32,769 nt of DNA from Thermoplasmata archaeon. Its GTDB lineage: Archaea; Thermoplasmatota; Thermoplasmata; Halarchaeoplasmatales; Halarchaeoplasmataceae. Below are positions 8,608 to 16,817 of the stretch, one piece after another. The stretch is taken from assembly GCA_003551675.1 (NCBI GenBank), contig PUNG01000126.1:1-32769 (forward strand), given 5' to 3'. Within the stretch, counting starts at the first letter, position 1, and every line of letters begins with the position of its first letter. The notes beneath the pieces are model-generated. The model had not been told where the DNA came from. It saw only the letters and a program-made list of their open reading frames with translations, and ran no database searches. Position numbers and translations under genes: made by a program.

Positions 8608-8615
8608 CTATATAG
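8608..8615 (-). promoter_or_regulatory. TATA box of the LSm / AGT-EndoV / HDAC operon
   Basis: CTATATAG is centred ~37 bases before the ATG at 8574. This leaves a leader of about 10 bases that contains the ribosome site GAGGTG. No other TATA box is evident between the three genes. Confidence 0.5.
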
Positions 8616-8643
8616 GTTTTGGAGATACCCTGTCAAGATGTTG

Positions 8644-9726
8644 TTAGTCCATAGATGGATGGATCTTGGTAAGTTCCACGTACGCGACTGTATCTATGGT
8701 CATCCCCATGAGAGTCCCCCTAGCTTCGCCTACTCCTGCTGCAAATCCAGTGTAATGCATCCTATCATCTATACAGGTGATACTAAAAGAGATGGGATGA
8801 TCGTCGGACGAGATATCCCACGAATATCCGAACTCGTTTTTTGTCTCAGTGACTTCCATGGTGATATCATCGATGGTGGTGATCTCGCCATCTCTATCTA
8901 CAAACATACCGTATTGTTTATGTCCCCCTTCTATGTGGACTACGTCCACTACTTTAAAATCAGTACCTCCTTCGTCCAAGAGAGCAAACCATTCCCATCT
9001 CATATATTGGGGTCCGAAGGAAGAACCCCTTTGATTTTCTATCCAAGCTAAACCACTTACTTGATAAGTATCTTCACCGATCTTGATGGTACCACTGATA
9101 CGACAATGGGTCAAAGAGTGTATCCTGTAGTAATCCTCACCAAATCTTATCTCACCGTTGAAGTCGGTCATGGTGGCAGGGGGTTTTTCCGCTTTTAACT
9201 CTAAGTCAAGTTCATAATCAGTTCCTTGGAGGTTAAAATAGGATAGAAAGTCGTAGTGAAAGGCTTGGCCTTCTTTCGTTTTTAACCGGTCGTCGGGCAG
9301 CTCGGGACGATGGTTCTTAAATCTTAGATCCATCTCACCTTCAGGGAGGATCTTCTCGTCTCCTTCTTCATCATATCTCCCACTGAGTATCTCGTCTGGC
9401 GAAGATAGAAAAACATCTTTGTACTCGTCATGATAAAGCAGGATCAGATAGGTATCTTCCCTCTCACCCTGGAAGTCAAGTTCCATACCTACAGATATCC
9501 AAGTGTCTCCGTCTACATAGTGATCTTCCTTTGGATAACGTCCTTCTTCATCAGGAAATCTCATATCGGTACCAGGTATAACGTAAGGATAACTACTCCA
9601 GTCATCCTCGTCTTCTTCCACGCCGTTGAATTCGACGAACAGAGGAGTGAAAAACACGAAGTAGATCATCAATAATATGGCAACGGCAAAAACGCTAAAA
9701 ACAAATAAAGTCTTTTTAGAAGCCAT
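8644..9726 (-). CDS. Membrane-anchored CrtC/AttH-like lipocalin-domain protein, copy A
   Basis: A 360-residue protein with an N-terminal membrane anchor (residues ~5-30), an acidic linker, and an external β-rich domain. The stretch YYRIHSLTHCRISGTIKI followed by VSGLAWIENQRG and WEWFALL follows the pattern of AttH / carotenoid 1,2-hydratase (CrtC) lipocalin-like proteins, where the equivalent is a GxaWxDxxWG motif. The acidic-aromatic signature is altered here (IENQRG), so hydratase activity should not be assumed. It is a close paralogue of the protein at 9760-10839, as in ETWISLGM/DTWISVGM and CIDERMHY/CIDDRMHY. It has its own promoter in the 33-base gap. The family assignment is moderate; the role at the cell surface is unknown. 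Confidence 0.7.
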   Translation of the reverse strand: MASKKTLFVFSVFAVAILLMIYFVFFTPLFVEFNGVEEDEDDWSSYPYVIPGTDMRFPDEEGRYPKEDHYVDGDTWISVGMELDFQGEREDTYLILLYHDEYKDVFLSSPDEILSGRYDEEGDEKILPEGEMDLRFKNHRPELPDDRLKTKEGQAFHYDFLSYFNLQGTDYELDLELKAEKPPATMTDFNGEIRFGEDYYRIHSLTHCRISGTIKIGEDTYQVSGLAWIENQRGSSFGPQYMRWEWFALLDEGGTDFKVVDVVHIEGGHKQYGMFVDRDGEITTIDDITMEVTETKNEFGYSWDISSDDHPISFSITCIDDRMHYTGFAAGVGEARGTLMGMTIDTVAYVELTKIHPSMD

Positions 9727-9746
9727 GATGTTATTTAGAGAGTGTC

Positions 9747-9757
9747 CTATATTTATG
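9747..9757 (-). promoter_or_regulatory. TATA box of lipocalin-like copy A
   Basis: ATAAATATAGG on the minus strand, ~27 bases before the ATG at 9726, inside the 33-base gap after copy B. The same CCTATATTTAT string occurs before copy B. Confidence 0.55.
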
Positions 9758-9759
9758 AT

Positions 9760-10839
9760 TTATGGATGATGCGACTTTGTGAGTTCGAGATAGGCTAGAG
9801 TATCTATCTCACTCCCCATCAATCGACCGCTTACTTCACCCACGCCTATGGCGAACGCACCGTAGTGCATCCTTTCATCGATACATGTTATCTTTAGATC
9901 GACATCATGCTCGTCAGATAAGATATTCCATGAATATCCGAAGTTATTTTTGAAAGAAGTACGCTCGATACGGAGATCATCGATGGTGGTTGTTTTCCCG
10001 TCATTATCCACATACAACGCATACTCTATATTTTCATCATCCCCATAAAGGTCTACTATCTTAAACTCGACATCTCCATCTGCCCAAAATCCGAACCATT
10101 CCCATTGCCAGGTCCTGAACAAACCCCTTCGATTTTCTATCCAAACAACGCCACCGACCTCATACGGCTCTTCACCGATCTTTACCGTACCGCTTATGGT
10201 ACAGTGTGTAAGATGATGAACTCTATAGTATCTCTCACCGATCTCGACTTCCCCACCGAATTCTTTCATGGTAACAGGTGGTTTTTCCGCTTCAAACTCC
10301 AAGTCAAGTTCAAATTTTTGACCACCTATTTCAAAATAGGATCTGAATTCGTAGTGAAAAGCTTCACCCTCTTTTGTTCTAAACACATCCTCGGGTAAGG
10401 TGGGATTTTCAAAGGTCATGTCCATCTTCCCTTCAGAGAGTGTTTGCTCTCCATAAAAGCGATCTTTATATATATTGCCAGGGCTAGATATGCAGATGTC
10501 TTTGAAATTTTCATGGTAAAGCGTTACTAGATAAGTGTCCTCATATATCGGGTCTATAAAGTCAAGCCTCATACCTAAAGAGATCCACGTTTCCTCATAA
10601 CCTGTTTCATCATCAGGGTATAACCCTTCTTCGTCCGGGAACCTGATGTCAGTTTCCGGTATCACATAAGGATATTCTCTCCAGACTTTTTCCTCCGGCT
10701 CCCTGTCATCTTCCTCCTCTTTTTCTTCGTCTCTAACGGAAAAAGGGGAGTATAACAGTGAGAATATGAGCAACGAGAGGATCACCGCAGTGATCACAAA
10801 GATCAAACCAGTCTTTCTGGTCAAGGTTAGCTTGTTCAT
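9760..10839 (-). CDS. Membrane-anchored CrtC/AttH-like lipocalin-domain protein, copy B
   Basis: Paralogue of the preceding gene, 359 residues, with the same layout. There is a membrane anchor at residues ~10-32 (IFVITAVILSLLIFSLLY), a highly acidic linker (EEKEEEDDREPEEKVW), then the external lipocalin-like domain with YYRVHHLTHCTISGTVKI, VGGVVWIENRRG and WEWFGFW. The C-terminal ~60 residues, ending YLELTKSHHP, align with copy A throughout. The two genes lie head to tail and each has its own promoter, so they look like an old tandem duplication. Ribosome site GGAG lies 2 bases before the ATG, and the TATA box is ~34 bases upstream. It is divergent from the transglutaminase-like gene, with ~110 bases holding both promoters. 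Confidence 0.7.
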   Translation of the reverse strand: MNKLTLTRKTGLIFVITAVILSLLIFSLLYSPFSVRDEEKEEEDDREPEEKVWREYPYVIPETDIRFPDEEGLYPDDETGYEETWISLGMRLDFIDPIYEDTYLVTLYHENFKDICISSPGNIYKDRFYGEQTLSEGKMDMTFENPTLPEDVFRTKEGEAFHYEFRSYFEIGGQKFELDLEFEAEKPPVTMKEFGGEVEIGERYYRVHHLTHCTISGTVKIGEEPYEVGGVVWIENRRGLFRTWQWEWFGFWADGDVEFKIVDLYGDDENIEYALYVDNDGKTTTIDDLRIERTSFKNNFGYSWNILSDEHDVDLKITCIDERMHYGAFAIGVGEVSGRLMGSEIDTLAYLELTKSHHP

Positions 10840-10866
10840 ACTCCTTCGTTCATTCTATGAGACTTC

Positions 10867-10877
10867 CTATATTTATA
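10867..10877 (-). promoter_or_regulatory. TATA box of lipocalin-like copy B
   Basis: ATAAATATAGG on the minus strand, ~34 bases before the ATG at 10839. The 11-base box is identical to that of copy A and the flanking bases (AATTAT/AATCAT) are similar, consistent with a shared ancestor or shared control. Confidence 0.55.
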
Positions 10878-10915
10878 ATTAAGTATAGAGAACGAGCGAC
10901 AGCCCAAGGCTAAAA

Positions 10916-10925
10916 CTATATATAA
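10916..10925 (+). promoter_or_regulatory. TATA box of the transglutaminase-like gene
   Basis: CTATATATAA, ~30 bases before the ATG at 10951, predicts transcription starting within about five bases of the start codon. Confidence 0.6.
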
Positions 10926-10950
10926 CATGTGATCAGATATTCTTTTAACC

Positions 10951-13092
10951 ATGGCCCCACTAGGATCATTTAGGATATCAAAATGCATTTTGGTGATGAT
11001 GACAGTTTTTATGTTGACCTTCATCAGTCTCAGTTCTGCCCTTGGTTCCGCTCCCATCCACGAGAACGGCGATATGGACTTGGTCGCCGAAGATATGCCT
11101 GAGACGGGATATGAACCCGAACTCGACGTTTATGTGGTATACGATGAATCTTACTGGACAAGAAACTACGATGTATGGGAAGAGTACGAAAAAGATAACG
11201 ATACCATCACTCTTGCACGAGATTCCGTCGTGGTTAGGAGAGGATCATCCCTAGAGATAAAAGCACCTGCCGAGGCGGAGATAACTGTAAAACCCTCGCG
11301 AGGAGATATGACCTCGATAGGTCCCATTAGGCAAATAGATAATAACACTTTCAAGACGGATCTTCCTCGGGACGGTACCGTTGGAAGTTACACCATAGAA
11401 ACAAACTGGCCGGACGGAGAGCACCATATGGACCTTTTAGTTGTTCACGACCCCCGAGAAACGTCGCTTTCAGACGAAAAAATAAGAGCATATACATACG
11501 ATGAAGATAGCACCAGGGACGAAAAGGCATATCTCGTTCCTGCTGGAGGAGGTCCTCAAGAGGCCGACCTTAGACTTTATGGAGACGACGCCGAAGGGAT
11601 GCCGGCCATGTACGAATTCGCTTTGAGGGCCGTGGCCGGAACCAGCGAACCAGAAGATGCCGCGGTCAGATTAGCAAGGGTCGTAGCACAGAGGTCTGAC
11701 GCCGTGCCAGCTCCTTTATCGCCCCAAGAACCACCTAATCAACCGTTCATCAGAGACGCCTCAGAGATACTTTTTGGAGAAGGATCAGGAGAAGAGGGAA
11801 CGTTATATCACGACGAGAGGGAAGGTTATATGTACTTAGACTACACCGGTCTGGAGCTTGAGGATGCTGAGATACTCGCTGAAAACGACGAAACATTGGA
11901 AAGTATCAGGAACCCAACGGAAGTCGAAAGGACTAAGCAGATAAATGCGTGGTGTGACGAGACCTCCATCGCATTGACGGCTCTTCTGAGGGCTGTCGGC
12001 ATACCTAGTAGGATCGTTTCAGCTCACCCCCGACCTGAATACATCGACGAAACAGAACTCATGGGTCATTTCACCGTAGAGGTTTGGTTTGAAGATTCTT
12101 TGTACGATACAACATGGCGAGAAGGGGAGGGAGACTGGTACGTTGTCGATGCCGATGCATGGAACGCAAGATGGTTCGTGGCTGAACCGACTTATTGGAG
12201 TTTTATAGGTGAATCGTTCAGTGCTCGCCGGAACTACGGTATAATCGGTGATCTCTACTTTAGAGATAATCCTGATTACAAATACATGATAGACTTGGCC
12301 TATGTATTTGGAACAGAAACTGACGAACTACCGTCACAAGTCGACGTAACGGAGCATTACTACGAAGGCGAGGGGATGCACATGGAATACGGATCCGTCG
12401 AAAAATACATAGGAAGAGGCGGCGGAGATTCATACATCCTGGACATAGAAGAAACTTCCCGCTTATCTATAGAGTCTACAGGAGGCACGAACCCCAGGAT
12501 ATATGTTAACCAAGAAAAGTATCCTGCCTTATCCATCACCTACGAAGGATATCCCCCTACTACACCTAACTCGAACTACACCGGTGAAGAGATAATACTT
12601 TCTGAAGGAAGGTATTACGTGTGTATCTATGCGCCTGAAGAAGGTGATTCAAGTATAGAGGGGAACTACGGAAGATACACCCTAAAATTGGAAAAAACTC
12701 CAGACGCTACACCTGCTGCCGCCCCCGATAAAATAGAAAATTTGGAATTTGAGAGAGACGAGCGCGATATAAATTTAGATTGGACTCCACCTGAAGATAG
12801 AGGGGCTCCCATACTATACTACAAAGTTTACAGAGATGGCGAAGTCATAGGTAGGGCTACTTCTTCCTCTTATGTTGATGACCAGGGCGTAGGATACGGA
12901 AGATACGATTACCAGGTGGCGGCGGTGAACGCCATGGGAGAGAGTGAAACGAGTGAAAAAGTCGAAGTTTCTATAGGTCATCGTATCCAAGAAGACCCGA
13001 CGGCCGCTGTAGGAGGGATCACATTTTTTACGATCTGGATATTGGTTTACTTTGTTTTGACTTCTAAAAAAGATGGGAAAGATCCGGATTGA
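10951..13092 (+). CDS. Secreted, membrane-anchored transglutaminase-like protein with FnIII domain
   Basis: A 713-residue exported protein. Residues ~10-33 form a signal peptide ending near SSALGSA. A transglutaminase-like cysteine protease core is centred on C335 (NAWCDETSIALTALLRAVG), H373 (MGHFTVEVWF) and D400 (WYVVDAD), giving the complete Cys-His-Asp triad. Residues ~591-673 are a fibronectin type III domain (PDKIENLEFE to ETSEKVEVSI). A membrane segment at ~681-703 is followed by a short basic tail. Archaeal and bacterial members of this superfamily are usually peptidases or amide-forming enzymes acting outside the cell; which of these applies is not visible. The predicted mRNA is leaderless and the gene has its own promoter, divergent from the lipocalin-like pair. 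Confidence 0.9.
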   Translation: MAPLGSFRISKCILVMMTVFMLTFISLSSALGSAPIHENGDMDLVAEDMPETGYEPELDVYVVYDESYWTRNYDVWEEYEKDNDTITLARDSVVVRRGSSLEIKAPAEAEITVKPSRGDMTSIGPIRQIDNNTFKTDLPRDGTVGSYTIETNWPDGEHHMDLLVVHDPRETSLSDEKIRAYTYDEDSTRDEKAYLVPAGGGPQEADLRLYGDDAEGMPAMYEFALRAVAGTSEPEDAAVRLARVVAQRSDAVPAPLSPQEPPNQPFIRDASEILFGEGSGEEGTLYHDEREGYMYLDYTGLELEDAEILAENDETLESIRNPTEVERTKQINAWCDETSIALTALLRAVGIPSRIVSAHPRPEYIDETELMGHFTVEVWFEDSLYDTTWREGEGDWYVVDADAWNARWFVAEPTYWSFIGESFSARRNYGIIGDLYFRDNPDYKYMIDLAYVFGTETDELPSQVDVTEHYYEGEGMHMEYGSVEKYIGRGGGDSYILDIEETSRLSIESTGGTNPRIYVNQEKYPALSITYEGYPPTTPNSNYTGEEIILSEGRYYVCIYAPEEGDSSIEGNYGRYTLKLEKTPDATPAAAPDKIENLEFERDERDINLDWTPPEDRGAPILYYKVYRDGEVIGRATSSSYVDDQGVGYGRYDYQVAAVNAMGESETSEKVEVSIGHRIQEDPTAAVGGITFFTIWILVYFVLTSKKDGKDPD

Positions 13093-13096
13093 AAGG

Positions 13097-13118
13097 TTTT
13101 GGTCTCTTCGGACCAAAA
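13097..13118 (+). terminator. Hairpin after the transglutaminase-like gene
   Basis: TTTTGGTC (13097-13104) and GACCAAAA (13111-13118) form a perfect 8-bp stem with a 6-base loop, starting 5 bases after the stop. A pyrimidine-rich stretch follows. It could mark the transcript end. Confidence 0.4.
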
Positions 13119-13157
13119 ATCAATTATCTTACCCCTTCTTTAAAAAAGTGAAAATTC

Positions 13158-14693
13158 ATGAAAGCCTATGACCTGATAAAACAACATGGACCGTCTTTTT
13201 TATTCATCTACCTTATCATACTAGGTACGACGGATACTGTTTTAAGATGGATGATACAGAGCAACTCGGACATGTCGCTAATTTTACTTTACGTTAACAC
13301 GCTACATTATGCTCTTTTCTTTGGGATCATACTCGTGGTCTTGGGTCTTGTATTCTCCCATAAAAAAACTTTCGTTCTAATCCGGGACATAAGTAGATAT
13401 TTTTGGATACTAGCATTAAATCCGCTGATCTCATACCTCATCTATGGAGAGGTATCGAAAAGTCTCGTCACTCCTGAAGGTGTGAGTCTTTTGTTACTGG
13501 TGGTTATCCTATCGGCGATCTTGATAGTAAAAACGTTCCCTAAGACTGATACGTTTAGGTCTATCATCGCCTTTCTAGGCGTGATCGGTTTCTATCTTCC
13601 CGTTTTCATGGTAAACCGAATTTCACTGATAAACGGAGCCCGACCTCATTTTGATCTATATGGATTGCTCAGCATGGATCTCTTTCTTCGACCGGAATGG
13701 ACCATGGGATCATTAAGATACCAACAGTATCATCTTTTAGTGGTCTTATTTTTGTTAGAAATATTTGTGGTCTATGCACTTTTTGCATACGTCTCTTTGG
13801 GCAGAACTTTCAAAAACCTGATCAGAACCATCAAGCCTTTCCGAACACTTCATTTTGCCATGATGACGTTATTAGGAGTTATATTCGTTCGAACCATATC
13901 TGAAGTAGAGGCTCTCTCCATATCGTCCATCAATCATCTACCTTTCATCATCTTAGCGGCACTGTGTCCCGTTCTGGGTTGGCAGTTCACCACACTGCTA
14001 AACGATCTCTACGACTTAGAGATAGACGACCATGTTCATCCCAACCGGCCTCTTGTTTCCGGACGTCTAGAAGCCCGTCATTACATCGACATGTTGGTTT
14101 TTACGGCTCTATTATCCTTACTTATCTCCCTACTCCTCGGTCCTCCTTTGGTCCTTTTGACCTGTTTAGGCATACTCTTCGGTGTTCTATATTCTGTACC
14201 GCCCATAAGGCTAAGAGATAGGCTGTACGGACATATCTGCGTTGGTTTAGGAAGCGTGATCGGATTCTTATTTGGTGTTTATTCGCCATACATATGGAGA
14301 GATGGCATATATCTCTCATCCATGAGGATCGAACGCGGTATACAGTTCTACCCTGATGTGCTACAAGCGACCATCATAATCCTTGTAGTTCTGTCGGTTT
14401 CGCCCTTGATCAATGCTCTTTCAGATTATGAAGGTGATCGCAGGGCCGGTGTGAGAAATGTTTATACCGTTTTTGGTCTAGAAAAAGGAAAGAAGATCGT
14501 GTCTATATTTATAGTGTTTCTTTTCGTGGCCCCCGGAGTGATGTTCCATACGTATTGGGACATCACGTTCATGTTGATAACGGGTGTTATCTCATCTCTG
14601 TTGTTCTACTTCTTGGAAGATCATCGACCGGTTTTTGGTATGTATTTCACGGTACTCGTTTATCTGTTATTGAGACTAATCGGTCATATATGA
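13158..14693 (+). CDS. UbiA-family prenyltransferase with long N-terminal membrane extension
   Basis: A 511-residue polytopic membrane protein. The C-terminal ~280 residues are a UbiA prenyltransferase, with the first aspartate motif NDLYDLEID (N282-D290) followed by HPNRPLVSGRL, and the second motif SDYEGDRRAG (D423, D427). These bind the Mg-diphosphate of a prenyl donor. Family members are usually near 280-300 residues. Here ~230 extra residues with about six membrane helices precede the core, and I do not recognise that half. Archaeal relatives make ether lipids (DGGGP synthase), quinones or C50 carotenoids; this sequence does not decide between them. It is convergent with the radical SAM gene, the stops being 12 bases apart, and close to three CrtC-like genes, which makes an isoprenoid or lipid role plausible. 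Confidence 0.88.
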   Translation: MKAYDLIKQHGPSFLFIYLIILGTTDTVLRWMIQSNSDMSLILLYVNTLHYALFFGIILVVLGLVFSHKKTFVLIRDISRYFWILALNPLISYLIYGEVSKSLVTPEGVSLLLLVVILSAILIVKTFPKTDTFRSIIAFLGVIGFYLPVFMVNRISLINGARPHFDLYGLLSMDLFLRPEWTMGSLRYQQYHLLVVLFLLEIFVVYALFAYVSLGRTFKNLIRTIKPFRTLHFAMMTLLGVIFVRTISEVEALSISSINHLPFIILAALCPVLGWQFTTLLNDLYDLEIDDHVHPNRPLVSGRLEARHYIDMLVFTALLSLLISLLLGPPLVLLTCLGILFGVLYSVPPIRLRDRLYGHICVGLGSVIGFLFGVYSPYIWRDGIYLSSMRIERGIQFYPDVLQATIIILVVLSVSPLINALSDYEGDRRAGVRNVYTVFGLEKGKKIVSIFIVFLFVAPGVMFHTYWDITFMLITGVISSLLFYFLEDHRPVFGMYFTVLVYLLLRLIGHI

Positions 14694-14705
14694 CCGCGCC
14701 CGCTT

Positions 14706-15638
14706 TCAACTCTTTTTAAAAGTGACTATCTTTATCAGATCTGAAGGGTATCTTACCATCTTGAACGGAGGCTGCATCGCCCCGGCCATGCAGCCGCAGT
14801 TACCACAATCTGGATCGTCAGAGTAACATACTCTAGAACTCCAATCCACGTTATAGTGGTCTATTTGATCCCTCCAATGGCACTGGTCTTTATGGTCAGC
14901 ATCCTCGAACCACTTGATCATGGGTTCGTTCATCAAGAGTGTCTCAGGGTAAAGTGCTCTTACGCGCCTGAGTTCATCGATTATGAGTTGTCTATCCTTT
15001 CCTTTTATCTTTTTATCTTCTTCATATGTAGTAGTGCTGTATATGTTGCAAACCACTCCGCTGAAGTTGCATCTTTTAGCGAGTAAAACCACATCTTCTA
15101 GATCGTTATAATTCTCCATGGTAAGAACCATATTGATCAACACTCGGCCGTCTCCTCGGTAGTTTTTGATCGCCTTGTCAAATACTCCTTCCCCTCTGAT
15201 CTTATCGTTTTTTTCTCTCATGCCGTCGATGGACAATATTATCTTTATATCCCAATGGTCAGGTATTTTTATCAACCCGTTAGTAGAGACGTATACAAAG
15301 GGAAAAGTCTTTACCGCCTGTTGGATAACATCCATCCTCAGCGTAGGTTCGCCACCCATAAGTTGAACGAGTCTTATCCCTTTGTCGTACATCTTTTCGA
15401 ATCGAGCTTTCCACTGGTCGAGAGGAACATCCCTATCTATATCGTTATCCAACTGTAAGTTGTAACAGTGGTCGCATCTAAGGTTGCATCTGTAGGTGAC
15501 GTCAAATTCGGCGGCGAATTTTTTTCCAAAGATGGATCTATATACTTCAAGCCAAAGGAGATAAGCCAACTTCAAAAAATTCCTCAGACGAGGTTTTTTA
15601 TACGCGGGTGTTTTAATTTTATCCATCATATGCCCCAT
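14706..15638 (-). CDS. Radical SAM protein with C-terminal cysteine cluster (SPASM-like)
   Basis: A 310-residue radical SAM enzyme. The 4Fe-4S ligands are C51, C55 and C58 (YRCNLRCDHC), followed by the GGEPT motif at ~95-99 and a typical half-barrel core. The C-terminal ~60 residues hold six cysteines (QCHW, RVCYSDDPDCGNCGC) that could bind an auxiliary iron-sulphur cluster as in SPASM/twitch proteins. The N-terminus is basic and hydrophobic (NFLKLAYLLWLEVYRSIFG), suggesting association with the membrane or a lipid substrate. A CTTTAAAG box lies ~25 bases before the ATG at 15638, supporting that start over the ATGs 9 and 12 bases downstream. The reaction cannot be told from sequence. Proximity to the prenyltransferase and CrtC-like genes suggests lipid or isoprenoid modification. 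Confidence 0.88.
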   Translation of the reverse strand: MGHMMDKIKTPAYKKPRLRNFLKLAYLLWLEVYRSIFGKKFAAEFDVTYRCNLRCDHCYNLQLDNDIDRDVPLDQWKARFEKMYDKGIRLVQLMGGEPTLRMDVIQQAVKTFPFVYVSTNGLIKIPDHWDIKIILSIDGMREKNDKIRGEGVFDKAIKNYRGDGRVLINMVLTMENYNDLEDVVLLAKRCNFSGVVCNIYSTTTYEEDKKIKGKDRQLIIDELRRVRALYPETLLMNEPMIKWFEDADHKDQCHWRDQIDHYNVDWSSRVCYSDDPDCGNCGCMAGAMQPPFKMVRYPSDLIKIVTFKKS

Positions 15639-15659
15639 ACCGACTCGTTATCATCAGCG

Positions 15660-15667
15660 CTTTAAAG
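15660..15667 (-). promoter_or_regulatory. TATA box of the radical SAM gene
   Basis: CTTTAAAG, ~25 bases before the ATG at 15638, the distance expected for a leaderless transcript. Confidence 0.5.
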
Positions 15668-15766
15668 GCTCCACTTGATGATCTGACGAGGATATCAGTA
15701 TTTAAACTTTGGCAACTCGACTCCTGATCACCTCAGGTCTCTCTAACTCATAAGGACAAATTTGAT

Positions 15767-15777
15767 ATATATTTAAA
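15767..15777 (+). promoter_or_regulatory. TATA box of the soluble CrtC-like gene
   Basis: ATATATTTAAA, ~27 bases before the ATG at 15799. It shares the 160-base divergent intergenic region with the radical SAM promoter. Confidence 0.55.
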
Positions 15778-15798
15778 CCCTGCAAAAGACGACCATCT

Positions 15799-16758
15799 AT
15801 GAGCACAAAAGACTTTTGGAGGTTCAAAAAATATTGCTCAGGGAGTTTATCCGATATCGTGTTCTTAGAATGGAAGTATTTCGGATTCTCGACTGAAGAG
15901 ATCGAAGGATTTATCTGTTACTCAATAGGGAATCCAAACAACGTACTCGGGATGAAAAGATGCATATTATCATACGCGATCTACCATGAAGGTGGAGATG
16001 AAATAGGATATTTAGAGATACACAAAAACCAGTGTGATCTAAAAAGCTCGAAACGTTGGTTTTTCGGACCCGCATCGATAGAACATAAAAGGGAAGGAGG
16101 ATGGCGGATCAAAGGTGAAACCGATGCTTTTGACTGGGATCTCAATTTTTCTCAAATAGCTTTGGGAGACCGTATCCATGTAGATCTCGGTAAGTCATTC
16201 TCCGTCGATTCGTGGATGGACTGGATAGTCATATGTAATTCGGCGGAAGTGGAGGGAGAACTCTTTGTGGACGGAAAAACATACGAGATCAAAGGTGTCG
16301 GCTACATCGACTCGAACCTGGGACATTGGATCCCATCCGATACTCTCTGGACATGGGGACACGGCATAGGAAAGATAAAAGATGAGATCGTTTCCTTCTC
16401 TTTGGCGCAGCATCAGATGGGTAAAACAGGTAAAGGTCGTGCGTATTTGAGTTTGGGCGAAGACGTTACAAAGTTCAGATCCAACGAGTATGAATTGGAC
16501 TACGACATACATAAAAAACCTCCTAGTAACTATCATTTTAAAGGGTTCAAAGAAGATAGAATGAAAGTAGAAGCCGATTTCAAAGTGGAGCGAACAGATA
16601 AGATACGTCTCAAAGCCTTCAGGATCTTTCCTCTTCTAGATCTGGTGATGCAAAGAGGGAATATGGACCTAAAGGTGAAAAAGCCAGGCCATAAAAAATT
16701 AAGCATGACTTGTAGGGGGGCTTGGGAATTTCCCAGCAAACCTAAACTATCCTTTTGA
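15799..16758 (+). CDS. CrtC-like (hydroxyneurosporene synthase-type) lipocalin-domain protein
   Basis: A 319-residue protein with no signal peptide, hence probably cytoplasmic or membrane-peripheral. Two β-rich halves are apparent. The stretch SAEVEGELFVDGKTYEIKGVGYIDSNLG follows the CrtC pattern, in which a G.GYHDHNWG motif closes the first lipocalin domain; here it reads GVGYIDSNLGHW, keeping the aspartate and asparagine. It is followed by DTLWTWGHGIG and SFSLAQHQ. CrtC adds water to carotenoid ends in phototrophs, but CrtC-like folds are also used elsewhere, so only the fold and not the activity is claimed. It is more distantly related to copies A and B at 8644-10839 and lacks their anchor. 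A good TATA box supports the start. Confidence 0.7.
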   Translation: MSTKDFWRFKKYCSGSLSDIVFLEWKYFGFSTEEIEGFICYSIGNPNNVLGMKRCILSYAIYHEGGDEIGYLEIHKNQCDLKSSKRWFFGPASIEHKREGGWRIKGETDAFDWDLNFSQIALGDRIHVDLGKSFSVDSWMDWIVICNSAEVEGELFVDGKTYEIKGVGYIDSNLGHWIPSDTLWTWGHGIGKIKDEIVSFSLAQHQMGKTGKGRAYLSLGEDVTKFRSNEYELDYDIHKKPPSNYHFKGFKEDRMKVEADFKVERTDKIRLKAFRIFPLLDLVMQRGNMDLKVKKPGHKKLSMTCRGAWEFPSKPKLSF

Positions 16759-16817
16759 TCCTGGTGTTTGCTCCAAAAATGAATTATAGGAGTAGAGCCT
16801 AATGGATTGACCAGGAC

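Noticed and set aside
15799-16758. Calling the protein a true hydroxyneurosporene synthase (crtC).
   Set aside because: Only the fold-level pattern is visible, the signature motif is altered, and no carotenoid genes are present in the window.
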